From Porphyromonas canoris (lineage in GTDB: Bacteria; Bacteroidota; Bacteroidia; Bacteroidales; Porphyromonadaceae), in the NCBI RefSeq assembly GCF_000769115.1, contig NZ_JQZV01000013.1, positions 227,603-291,602 of the forward strand: a stretch of 64,000 nt of DNA, given 5' to 3'. This document shows, in pieces, positions 25,191 through 34,700 of this stretch (position 1 is its first letter; each line of letters starts with the position of its first letter). The notes under the pieces were generated by a model. It did not search any database. It was not told where the DNA came from and worked only from the letters and a program-made list of their open reading frames with translations. The position numbers and the translations under genes are program-made.

Positions 25191-27983
25191 ATGTCTTCAA
25201 AACAGGAAAGCAAGAGTCGACGGATCTGTCTCCTTGCTCTATTTATCACTTTATTTTCAGGTTGGGCGGCTGTGCCCGGCACGCTTCATGCCCAGGGCAA
25301 GAAGCAGTACACCATTCAGGCAACCATCGTAGAGAAGGAGAGCGGACGCTTGGCTTCGGGAGCTTCGGCGCGTCTGCTGCATGCCAAAGACAGCTCTTTC
25401 TATAAGGGCAATGCCGCAAACACGCAAGGGAACATAACGATAGGCGATGTCTCGGAAGGGAAGTATGTCTTCCGGGTTACCTATATGGGTTTTCAGACGA
25501 AAGACAGCATCATCACGGTTGCGGGGGACAGGTACAAGCTGGACTTCGGGAAGATATTCATCGTGGAAGAGACGCAGAACCTCACCGATGTGGTGGTAAC
25601 GAAGTATCTCGCACCGGTTACGGTGAAGAAAGATACGACCGAGTTCAACGCTTCTTCCTTTAAGGTGCGCGACGGTGCCAGCGTCGAGGAGCTGATCAAG
25701 AAGCTCCCGGGCATGGAGGTCTCGGACGACGGAGCCATCAAGTACAACGGCGAGAGCATCGAGGGTCTCCAGCTGGACGGCAGGGATTTCTTTACCGACA
25801 ACATCACGATGGGAACCAAAAATCTGCTTTCGGACATGATAGACAAGCTCCAAGTGGTGGACAAAAAGAGCGACGAGAGCCGTCTGACCGGAATGAGCGA
25901 CGGGGAGAACAAGAAGATCATCAACCTTGTCGTCAAAAAAGACAGAAAGAAAGGATTGATGGGAAACCTCTCCGGCGGATACGGCACGGAGAACAGATAT
26001 GAGGCAAATGCGATGATCAACGCCTTTATGGATAAGACAAGGTTAACATTTCTCGGTAACTCCAACAATCTGCCCAAGGGCGGCAACATGAACGGAATGC
26101 CTACGGAACACTCTTTCGGACTTAATCTGGATCAGAACATCAGCAAGAAGCTGAGCTTTGTTACCGACATCTCTTATGACGATAACCGAAATCGCAGAAC
26201 CGGCTACAACCTCAACACCGAACTTTTGGGCGGAAACAACAAATCCCAGCAGAACAATCAGCACTTCGACAACCTCTCCGGAGATCGCACTTTCCGTGCC
26301 AACACTCGCATGGAATGGCATCCGGACTCTCTCACGACCATCTATGTACGTCCGGCTGTGAGGTACTCCTCCAACATGCGCGACTTCTCGCAGAAGCACA
26401 ACACGTTCCTCCCGGATGGCACAAAGATCAACGACGGAGAGAGGACGGAGGTATCGGAGTCGGACAACCTGCGTGCGAATATAGGCTTCCATGCGGCAAG
26501 AAGACTCAACAACAACGGACGGAATATTCTTGTGGGAGGTATGCTGAATTACAGCAGCGGCACCGAGAACAGCAATGTCATATCAAAGACCCTCTTTTAT
26601 AACCAGGCTGGAAATGAGATCAATCTCGATCAGAACATCATCCAAGCCAATAGCGGTGTCAGTGCGCGCTTTCGTACATCTTGGGTCGAACCTCTTGCGA
26701 AAAGATTTTATCTCCAGCTGGAATACAACCCCTCGCTATCCTTTTCCGGCAGCGACAGACAGGCGTACAACAAAGATGCGCAGGGAGGATACACGGTACA
26801 AGACCCTCTTTACTCGAAGAATACCGAGTACAGCATGATCTCTAATAACTTCGGCTTTAATCTTCGGTACAATACCGGAAAAGGACTCAATACACAGCTC
26901 GGCTTCTCTTGGATACCGACAAGCACGGAGAGCAGATACGGTCTCGGAAACGGGACATCGGATTCTCGAACACGATTTGTCTGGGACTACTCTCCGACGC
27001 TAAGAGTGGAGTACAGCAAGGAACGCAGCAACCGTCTCTTCTTCGAGTATCGGGGAAATACCTATCAGCCCTCCATGAACCAGCTGATGCCTATTGCCGA
27101 CCTTCGCGATCCTCTGAACAAGGTCATAGGTAATCCGGATCTTCTGCCCGGCTTTTCGCATGACCTGTACGGCGGATTCTCTTTCAGCAACAACAAAACG
27201 AGGTCGTTTGTCAACTTTCATACTTTTGGAAACTATAACCAACGCAGCATCGTGAGCAAGAGTACCATTGATCCTGCGACGGGAGCGCGGGAGTCCACTT
27301 ACGTCAATGCGGATGGCGACTATGGTCTCAACGCCAATCTCAGATATTCTCAAGGGATAGGGAAGATGCCTCTCACGTTGGATCTGGGTGCCGGGTATGG
27401 TGCCTCTTCCAATCAGGGCTATATCAACGGAGTGCTCGGTGAGACCACCTCGCAGCGTCCAAGCGCATCGCTCTCTTTCCGATGGAATAAAGAGCCTCTA
27501 TCCATATCGTTTGGCAGCCGTGCCAACTGGAATACGACCCGAAACAATATCTCTTCGCAGCTTGATAGAGACACAAGAATCGTGCAGCTTCATGGCGATG
27601 TGAGCCTCTCTCTTCCATGGAACATGATGCTGACTGCCGACTATAACTTTACCAACCGGACAGGGTTCAACGAAGCTCTCAACGGCAACTACCATCTTCT
27701 CAATGCGAGACTTTCAAAAAGTTTCTTGAAGAACAATGCCGCAACGGTAGAGTTGTCTTGGTTCGATATACTCGGACAGCGCACCGCATATTCGTTCACC
27801 CAGACAGCAAGAAATATCACAGACAGCTATGTGGCAACGGTTACGACCTATGCGATGGTTACTTTCAAGTACAACTTCAACTTCTTTGGCGGAGGCAGCT
27901 CTTCCAATGCCGATGCTCAGAGAACAGGCAGACGATACGGCGGCTATGGTGGCTACGGCTACGGCGGAGGTCGTCCGAGATAA
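25191..27983 (+). CDS. Large outer-membrane beta-barrel protein (OMP_b-brl_3 type) with Gly/Tyr-rich tail
   Basis: 930 aa. A signal peptide reaches about residue 34 (AAVPGTLHAQG). A carboxypeptidase-regulatory-like beta domain covers about 38-125, a TonB-receptor-like plug covers about 130-235 (VEELIKKLPGMEVSDDGAIKY, LDGRDFFTDN), and a barrel of about 690 residues follows. The organisation is that of the TonB-dependent-receptor-like OMP_b-brl_3 family. No TonB box is obvious and no SusD partner is adjacent, so the ligand is unknown. The last ~25 residues are an unusual low-complexity tail of Gly, Tyr and Arg (RYGGYGGYGYGGGRPR) after the last strand. The gene lies 165 bp downstream of the palindromic 22-bp array and is followed by a terminator. 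Confidence 0.87.
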   Translation: MSSKQESKSRRICLLALFITLFSGWAAVPGTLHAQGKKQYTIQATIVEKESGRLASGASARLLHAKDSSFYKGNAANTQGNITIGDVSEGKYVFRVTYMGFQTKDSIITVAGDRYKLDFGKIFIVEETQNLTDVVVTKYLAPVTVKKDTTEFNASSFKVRDGASVEELIKKLPGMEVSDDGAIKYNGESIEGLQLDGRDFFTDNITMGTKNLLSDMIDKLQVVDKKSDESRLTGMSDGENKKIINLVVKKDRKKGLMGNLSGGYGTENRYEANAMINAFMDKTRLTFLGNSNNLPKGGNMNGMPTEHSFGLNLDQNISKKLSFVTDISYDDNRNRRTGYNLNTELLGGNNKSQQNNQHFDNLSGDRTFRANTRMEWHPDSLTTIYVRPAVRYSSNMRDFSQKHNTFLPDGTKINDGERTEVSESDNLRANIGFHAARRLNNNGRNILVGGMLNYSSGTENSNVISKTLFYNQAGNEINLDQNIIQANSGVSARFRTSWVEPLAKRFYLQLEYNPSLSFSGSDRQAYNKDAQGGYTVQDPLYSKNTEYSMISNNFGFNLRYNTGKGLNTQLGFSWIPTSTESRYGLGNGTSDSRTRFVWDYSPTLRVEYSKERSNRLFFEYRGNTYQPSMNQLMPIADLRDPLNKVIGNPDLLPGFSHDLYGGFSFSNNKTRSFVNFHTFGNYNQRSIVSKSTIDPATGARESTYVNADGDYGLNANLRYSQGIGKMPLTLDLGAGYGASSNQGYINGVLGETTSQRPSASLSFRWNKEPLSISFGSRANWNTTRNNISSQLDRDTRIVQLHGDVSLSLPWNMMLTADYNFTNRTGFNEALNGNYHLLNARLSKSFLKNNAATVELSWFDILGQRTAYSFTQTARNITDSYVATVTTYAMVTFKYNFNFFGGGSSSNADAQRTGRRYGGYGGYGYGGGRPR

Positions 27984-28082
27984 CAGCCCGACGGCTCTTT
28001 CTGACAATCGCATAGAAAATCTTTCTCATGGCAATGATGTAAACCCTAAAGCGTTAGAGTAGAGCATTCGTAAGCTGGAGAG

Positions 28083-28118
28083 GAGAGCCGGAGCATTTTG
28101 CTTCGGCTCTTTTGTTTT
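28083..28118 (+). terminator. Rho-independent terminator of the outer-membrane barrel gene
   Basis: GAGAGCCGGAGCA pairs with TGCTTCGGCTCTT (one mismatch) around a short loop and is followed by TTTGTTTTTC. It lies about 100 nt after the stop at 27983. Confidence 0.8.
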
Positions 28119-28202
28119 TCATCTTCTTTCCGTAAAGTTATATTTCTTTACACCCGAAAAAATAGCTATCTTCGGACGGATAATACAAACTCAACTTTCA
28201 GT

Positions 28203-30323
28203 ATGAAAAAATTATTACTCAGCCTTGCAGCACTGGTGGTTCTTGCCACTGCCTGCGAAAAGAAACAATCGGAATCCGTGAAAGATAATCCTCTTGTAGC
28301 CGGAAGCACATTGGAACAGGGTGCTCCGGAGTTTGACAAAATCTACAACCGCCACTATATGCCTGCATTCAAGGCAGGTATGGAACAGCAGAGAGAGGAG
28401 ATCGAAAGCATCGTCAACAGCAGCGAAGCTCCCTCTTTCGAGAACACCATCCTTGCATACGAGCGTTCCGGAGCGGTACTGCGCCGCACATCCAACGTCT
28501 TCTTCGCTCTTGCCAACGCCAACAGCTCGGACAGCATTTTGGCAATAGAGCAGGAGGTAACTCCTCTTCTTGCAGAGCATCAAAACTTTATCAGCCTTAA
28601 CGACAAGCTTTTCGAGCGCATCCGTGTCGTGTATGAAAACTCTTACGAAACTTTGGAGGGAGAAGACAAGAAGCTCCTGAAAGAGATCTACGACGGCTTC
28701 GTACGCGAAGGTGCAGCCCTTGAAGCAGACAAGAAGGCAGAGTTGGAAAAGATTAACACCCGCCTTGCATCGCTCCAACAAGAGTTCGAGTCGAAAGTAA
28801 CGAAAGGTACCAACGCCGCAGGTGTATGGGTTGCCACAGCAGAAGAGCTGTCGGGTCTTTCCGATGCCCAACTCAAGCAAGCCGAAGCGGATGCACAAGC
28901 AGCAGGAGGAAAAGAGAAATATTTCCTCGTGGTTTCCAATACTACACAACAACCTCTTCTCGCTTCGTTGGACAACAGAGAGGTGCGCAGAAAACTGTTT
29001 GAAGCCTCTGTCTCCAGAACATCTCCCGATAGCGGCTTCAATACAGAGCCTATCGCCCTTGAGATCATCCGTCTTCGTGCCAAGAAAGCAGAGCTTTTAG
29101 GCTTCAGAACATTTGCAGACTGGAGATTGCAGGACGCTATGGCAAAAGAGCCTCAAAACGTCTACACATTCTTCCAAGACCTTATCATTCCTTACATCCC
29201 TAAGATCAACGCAGAGACTGCCGAGATCGAAGCCTACGCTCGTAAGACCGAAGGAGCCGACTTCTCTCTTGAACCATACGACAGATTCTACTTCTCTGCC
29301 AAGATGAAGAGAGAAAAGTTTGCCTTCGATGAGGCTGAGGTAAGGCAGTATTTCGAGTTGAACAACGTGTTGAACAACGGTGTCTTCTACGCTGCAAACG
29401 CAATCTTCGGCATTACATTTGAAGAGCGCAACGACCTTCCGGTTTATCATCCCGATGTAAAGGTGTACAACGTGAAGGATGCAGACGGTACTCTCCTTGC
29501 GATATTCTATACAGACTTCTTCCGCAGAGACTCTAAGAGAGGCGGTGCATGGATGGACGCTTTCGCAAAACAGAGTTCATACTTCGGTCAGCTGCCTATC
29601 ATCTACAATGTTTGCAACTATGCAAAACCAGCCGAAGGACAGCCGGCTCTTCTCTCCATAGACGATGTAGAAACCATGTTCCACGAGTTCGGACACGCCA
29701 TACACGGTATGCTCTCCAACTGTAAATACAATACCCTTTCCGGAACAGCCGTGAGCAGAGACTTCGTGGAATACCCTTCTCAGTTCAACGAATACTTCAT
29801 CACCGTGGACGCTGTCTTTGACAACTTTGCGAAACACTACGCTACCGGTGAGCCGATGCCTGCCGAACTTAAGAAGAAAGTAAGAGAATCCGAAAACTTC
29901 CACTCCGCATACTCTCTCGGAGAGAACATGAGTGCCGTGTTGGTAGACATGGGATGGCATATCCTTTCATCGGAAAGTGCCGAAAAGATAACCTCTATCA
30001 AGGAGAAAGAAGATGAGATCTTGTCAAATCTTAAGCTCTACAACAAGCAAGTGCCTCCACGCTATCACTCACTCTACTTCCGTCATGTCTTTGGCGGCGG
30101 ATATGCAGCAGGATACTACTCTTACCTCTGGTCGGAAGTGTTGGCAGTGAATACCGGAGACCTCTTCTCGGCAAACGGTGGTCTTAGCAGAGAATTGGGA
30201 CAAAAGTACAGAGACTTGATCGTCTCTATTGGTAATACCAAAGATTTGGAAAAGCAGTTCACAGAGCTTACCGGACTCGAAGCTCCGGACTCTAAAGCTC
30301 TTCTAAGAGCCAAAGGTCTCTAA
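28203..30323 (+). CDS. dcp: M3-family peptidyl-dipeptidase, lipoprotein form
   Basis: Zinc metallopeptidase of the oligopeptidase A/Dcp family that trims peptides. 706 aa from the ATG at 28203, where a lipoprotein signal (KKLLLSLAALVVLATAC) begins; the frame is open 35 codons further upstream but that part has no signal-peptide character. The zinc motif is HEFGH, near residues 494-498, in METMFHEFGHAIHG, and the C-terminal Tyr/His-rich loop (YHSLYFRHVFGGGYAAGYYSY) is typical of Dcp. The lipidated Cys is near residue 18, placing the enzyme in the periplasm or at a membrane. This fits an organism that feeds on peptides. Monocistronic, with a terminator downstream. Confidence 0.93.
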   Translation: MKKLLLSLAALVVLATACEKKQSESVKDNPLVAGSTLEQGAPEFDKIYNRHYMPAFKAGMEQQREEIESIVNSSEAPSFENTILAYERSGAVLRRTSNVFFALANANSSDSILAIEQEVTPLLAEHQNFISLNDKLFERIRVVYENSYETLEGEDKKLLKEIYDGFVREGAALEADKKAELEKINTRLASLQQEFESKVTKGTNAAGVWVATAEELSGLSDAQLKQAEADAQAAGGKEKYFLVVSNTTQQPLLASLDNREVRRKLFEASVSRTSPDSGFNTEPIALEIIRLRAKKAELLGFRTFADWRLQDAMAKEPQNVYTFFQDLIIPYIPKINAETAEIEAYARKTEGADFSLEPYDRFYFSAKMKREKFAFDEAEVRQYFELNNVLNNGVFYAANAIFGITFEERNDLPVYHPDVKVYNVKDADGTLLAIFYTDFFRRDSKRGGAWMDAFAKQSSYFGQLPIIYNVCNYAKPAEGQPALLSIDDVETMFHEFGHAIHGMLSNCKYNTLSGTAVSRDFVEYPSQFNEYFITVDAVFDNFAKHYATGEPMPAELKKKVRESENFHSAYSLGENMSAVLVDMGWHILSSESAEKITSIKEKEDEILSNLKLYNKQVPPRYHSLYFRHVFGGGYAAGYYSYLWSEVLAVNTGDLFSANGGLSRELGQKYRDLIVSIGNTKDLEKQFTELTGLEAPDSKALLRAKGL

Positions 30324-30344
30324 TCTCACAGAGCCTTACATACA

Positions 30345-30390
30345 GACGGCAGAGGCGGCATCCCTATCTTCGGGTGTCGCCTCTGCTGTT
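30345..30390 (+). terminator. Terminator of the M3 peptidase gene
   Basis: GGCAGAGGCG-rich arms pair with CGCCTCTGCTGT around a loop containing TTCGGG, 22 nt after the stop. The T tract is weak (TTTATGG). Confidence 0.65.
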
Positions 30391-30651
30391 TATGGCTTCC
30401 GTCATCCGGCGTCTGAAATCTTCTTGCAACCTTTGAAAAAGAGATCTTTTTGGGTAAAGCTATCTTGTTAGAAGAGATTTTGAAGAGAGATTCAGAGATA
30501 AAATGCAGAGAGCACGAACGAGAAAGACATCTCAGGTACGGGGGCAAATCCGAAGCTCAAAAGCAGCGCCGTGGATGAGAAGCTATGCAAAAATCTCTTC
30601 TTGAAATTCTGCTTCGGAAGAGCAACAATAAACCCTGAAATTTTACACCCA

Positions 30652-30680
30652 AAACAGCCCTCTCCGGAGGGCTGTTTTTA
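30652..30680 (+). terminator. Strong hairpin fused to the start of repeat copy B
   Basis: A perfect 11-bp stem, AAACAGCCCTC with GAGGGCTGTTT, has a 4-nt loop and runs directly into TTTTTATATA. The T tract is the first bases of repeat copy B. Between 30391 and 30651 I see no gene or other clear feature. Confidence 0.8.
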
Positions 30681-31216
30681 TATATTCCATACCGAAAAAT
30701 GCTCACTTTTTTCGGTCTCTCTATTTTGATCGGAGGGGTCATTTTCAGAGCACGACCGAACTGTTAAATTCGGACGGTTTTATTAACACGATTTTTGATA
30801 CAGGTTCACCCAAAACGGTAAACGAGCATATTCTTTCGGCTTAACGTGTTTAATTTTTCAATGAACACGTTTACCGATTTCATTTAATACGTTTACCGGA
30901 TTCGATTAACGTGTTTAGAAATTTTGCTTATAGTGTTGATAGATAGCATCTTAAACTTTTCGACCCCTTTTTTGCTGTTTTGGGGTGCAAAATTGCATTA
31001 GGATTTGTTTATAGATAGAGGTGTTAAAATTCACACCTATTAACGCGAAAAAGCCCCATGAAACGGACTGAGAAAAAATTTTTCCCAAATTCGCGTTCTT
31101 TTGTATCTCTCTTATTATAAATATTTTACCGGCTTTCCTCCAAACTCTCTTCCCAATTTCGCTTCAAATCCGACCTCATTTCTACCGATTTTTGGACTTC
31201 CATTTTTATATAAAAG
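30675..31216 (+). repeat. 543-bp interspersed non-coding element, copy B
   Basis: 542 bp in the same layout as copies A and C: TTTTTATATATTCCAT start, CCGAAAAA...TTTTTTCGG hairpin, CCGAA...TTCGG hairpin, four ACGT sites at 30844, 30867, 30889 and 30909 (spacing 23, 22, 20), AGGTGT...ACACCT hairpin, a perfect AACGCGAA (31042-31049) / TTCGCGTT (31090-31097) inverted repeat, and the TTTTTATATAAAAG end. The third site is altered (AATACGTTTACC). It occupies most of the 1-kb gap between the M3 peptidase and the LRR-Roc-COR-TIR unit. The segment 31217-31345 has no further feature. Confidence 0.9.
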
Positions 31217-31345
31217 TTCACGGCAAAAGAGGCTTATCTTACCCCTCTGTTTCGGCAAGATAAACCCCTCTATTTTGCGCTATCCGCTCTCCTCTTTTTC
31301 ACCAAAGAGAGCGGCAAAAAGCGGATGGCTGTTTGTGCTCTCTCC

Positions 31346-31768
31346 TTACAGACAATGACAGCTTGCCAAGCAACCTATGAGAATAAGGAGCAATATCGGA
31401 AGATAAGGCACGCAAAGGCTTCTGGAAAACAGAGCTTTGCAGTAAGACTTTTTTATTTCGCTTACATCCATGTTGTAGATCTCCTTTAAGGAGAGGGAGT
31501 CGTTATCCATCATCTCTACGCTTTCATCGTATAGTTGTCTGTATTTTCTCTCCAATTGTAGATAATAGGCATCTATCAGGGCAAACAATATGGTGGCAAG
31601 CAAGGCAGAAAGGATGCAGAAATACTCCCTGTTGGCTGTATATAAAGATCCTAAGATGGCTACTACCGCAACGGTAAAACCCTTTATCTGAAAAGAGTTG
31701 CTTGCCATTCTGTTGATCGCTCCTTGGATAAATTCCAAGTGTTGTCTCTTGTATTCTTCTCGTCCCAT
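31346..31768 (-). CDS. Small three-helix membrane protein coupled to the LRR-Roc-COR-TIR gene
   Basis: 140 aa. Hydrophobic segments lie at about 28-44, 49-70 and 117-136. Between helices 2 and 3 is the conserved-looking DAYYLQLERKYRQLY followed by an acidic cytosolic stretch. This pattern (helix pair, then charged coiled segment) recalls the small SLATT-like or effector membrane proteins that accompany TIR and nucleotide-signalling genes in conflict systems; that assignment is from memory of the pattern and is uncertain. Its ATG lies 1 nt after the stop of the TIR gene (TAAAATG), so translation is almost certainly coupled. It could be the membrane-acting partner of the system. Confidence 0.8.
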   Translation of the reverse strand: MGREEYKRQHLEFIQGAINRMASNSFQIKGFTVAVVAILGSLYTANREYFCILSALLATILFALIDAYYLQLERKYRQLYDESVEMMDNDSLSLKEIYNMDVSEIKKSYCKALFSRSLCVPYLPILLLILIGCLASCHCL

Positions 31769-31769
31769 T

Positions 31770-34700
31770 TTAGTTGTATTTGTTGGTGAATATCTTTTCG
31801 TTTAGTTCTTCTACCGCTTTTCTCCAATTCTCACTTCTGCAAGCATTGTAGTTGTCGGGATTACTGCCTTTATTCCAATCCGGAAAGCTTATTTCAGCCC
31901 CTTTGAGTACAGCATAATGCTTGGATATATCATTCATTGTCCATGTGCAGGGCTTTATGATGATAGGGATAAGGGGCTTATTATGCTCTTTTATAAGAGG
32001 AAGTTCTACATCTCTAATATAATCTGTTGAGATATAATTCTGGCTCACAAGGGCTATCACATAGTCTGCTTCTATGATTTTTTCTTTGATCACTTCATGT
32101 ATAAGATCTCCCGGAGTAGTAGTTTTGTCATAGTACACCTCTATTTTTTCCTCTCTTATCATATCGGTCAAAAACTTATTTAGCTCATTTAGGTCATCAA
32201 TATCACTTTTAGAGTAAGATATAAATATCCGTTTAACGCTCTTAAGAGCCGGGTTTATGGAGAAGTGTTTATACCTTTTAGTAGATACTCTTAGCTCCTT
32301 TTCCCGATTTATTTCTCCTTCTTGTGTAAGAGGATATGCAGTTATCGTGCTCTTGGTTTGTTCCGGATCATCCAACTTTTGAAGCTTAACATAAAGTTGT
32401 CCTTCCGGCTTGAGTTTGGGATCATAACAAGAGATATAAAGATCGGGGATAGGATTTTTCTGACGCTCTAATTTCAGTTCCTGCTTTATTCTATTTCTAA
32501 TCTCTAATTCTCTTTGTGTCTTGTTTTCAGATTCTCGTTCTCTTTGAGAAAATTTGGGAGTCTCAGACTCTATACCTTTTTGTAAAGGTCTTTTATCCCA
32601 ATAGAAGCAGAAGAGATCCAAGAAAATCTCCTCTTCTATTTCAACAACTTTTGTCTGTTTCCCTTTAGGAAGAGGGTTGATGTAAACCTCTATCTTAAGT
32701 TCTTCAAAGTCTAAAGCAATCCAAACCATATACTCTCCCCTTAGAGTAAAGATGAGTTGATCTCTCCAATATCTTTTTAGCTCGTTTTCTCCACTTCCAT
32801 AGTAGCAGATCAGCTGATTGATAAGCCCAAATGGAATAAAACTTTCAAACTTAAGTATAAAGTTCGGAGCAAGAAACCCAATGGTAAGCCAACTGTATGC
32901 TTCTTCCTCTTCTGCAAGAGGAAGATAACCGGGGATAATATATACTCCTTTCTTTTGATCGTGAAAAATCACTTTTTCAATCTCGAGCAGGCGAAGCAAA
33001 AGAGGATCTTCCTTAAAAGCTTTTTCCATATCTGCTTTGGGAACTCTCCCTTTCATCTCCTTCATACTATCCTTGCTGAGAATAGAGTGGATATGCTCTA
33101 CTGTTTTTACCGGATTTAGCCACACCACATTTTCAAGCTCTTTATCCCCTCTATAATATAGGATTTCTCCTTTTCTATAGAGTTGGTAAAGTTTTGCTTT
33201 TAAGAGACTCCCTTTATTCTCTTTATAACTAGAAAATAGCTCTCTTATTTCTCTACAATTATATCCAGTTTCTTTTTGAAGAGATTGTAGTTTGTTGTAC
33301 AGCTCTATCTGACTCTTGGGATACTCTTTCTGTGTATCCTTTTTCTCTATTTCACCTTTGAGTCTAAACTCCAAGTAGCGAAGAGCATAGTCGTATCCTT
33401 CTTCCCATTCTCTTATTTCTCTTTTAGGGTCTTTATCCTCCTTAGTATCAGGTAAAGAGACAAAGAACTGTTCTATTACTTGAGACGTTGTTTTCTCTAT
33501 TATTCTTTGCTTGGAATTATCCGCATGGGTCTGTATCACAAAAGTATCTTCTTCTACTTTGAACTGACACAGCTCCTTTCTCCGAGAAGCATATTGGATT
33601 TGAGAAAGCCAATATGCTCTATCGAAGTTCAGAATATTGATGCCTTCACTATCTTTTTCTTTTTTGTTTCGATCTGTCTTATCACACCAAAAAAGCATAT
33701 TTAGAGCATTACTGGAAAAGAAGACTTGATAGATACCATGGTAATAGTCTTGCCCTCCAAAGTCATAAAAATTTATCTTCGGGAACTCTTTCTTTTCGGA
33801 CTTAAATATTTGTAAGATATGAGTGCTACCATTTAGTTTATAGTTATTATCATAATAATGCAAAAAAGTACTCTTCCCTGCTCTATGGTTCCCGAGTAGC
33901 ATTACCTTGTAGGGATACTCAAACTTAACTTTCTTTTCTCTTTCCTCTAGAAGCAAATTAAGGATATCGTCTCTATGATTATCATATGGCTCTAAGATAA
34001 TCTCTCGATCTTGCAAAAATTTATTCCCATTTATATGAAGACCTAAGAACCGGTACAACATTATAGATTGTGGAAGCTCACTTATCTTATTATTTGATAT
34101 ATCGAGAGTACTTAAATTCTGAAGTTTTTCAAGACCTTCAAGAGAGCTAATCTGATTGTTAGAAAGGAATAGGTCTTTTAAGTTTACAAACTTAGCAAAC
34201 CCTTCAAGAGTACTAATTTGATTGTTAGAAAGGTCTAGGAATCCTAAGTTTACAAGTTCCTCAAGACTTTGAAGAGTACTAATTTGATTGCTAGAAAGGT
34301 CTAGGATTTCTAAGTTTACAAGCTTTTCAAGCCCTTCAAGAGTATTTATCTGATTGCCAGAAAGGTATAGGATTTTTAAGTTTACAAGCTTCTCAAGCCC
34401 TTCAAGAGTATTTATCTGATTGTCACCAAGCAGTAGGCGTTTTAAGTTTACAAGCTTTTCAAGCCCTTCAAGAGTATTTATCTGATTGTTATAAAGGTCT
34501 AGCTCTTTTAAGTTTACAAGCTTCTCAAGCCCTTGAAGAGTACTAATTTGATTGTTAGAAAGGTCTAGTTCGTTTAAGTTTACAAGTTTCTCAAGCCCTT
34601 GAAGAGTACTAATCTGATTAGAAGAAAGATCTAAAATCATTAAAGACGGAAATAAATCCATCTTTTTAATCTCTTTTATTCCCTTTCCAATGATACCTAA

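Noticed and set aside
24737-25282. Minus-strand open frames across the 22-bp palindromic array, with repeated RTKKIF/HKKIFSC-like peptides
   Set aside because: The 22-bp period shifts frame each unit and the absence of stops comes from the composition of the repeat. No start signal, and the frame overlaps the 5' end of the barrel gene on the other strand.
30675-31216. Insertion sequence
   Set aside because: No transposase frame in any of the three copies and no clear target duplication at the ends; kept as a non-coding element of unknown type.
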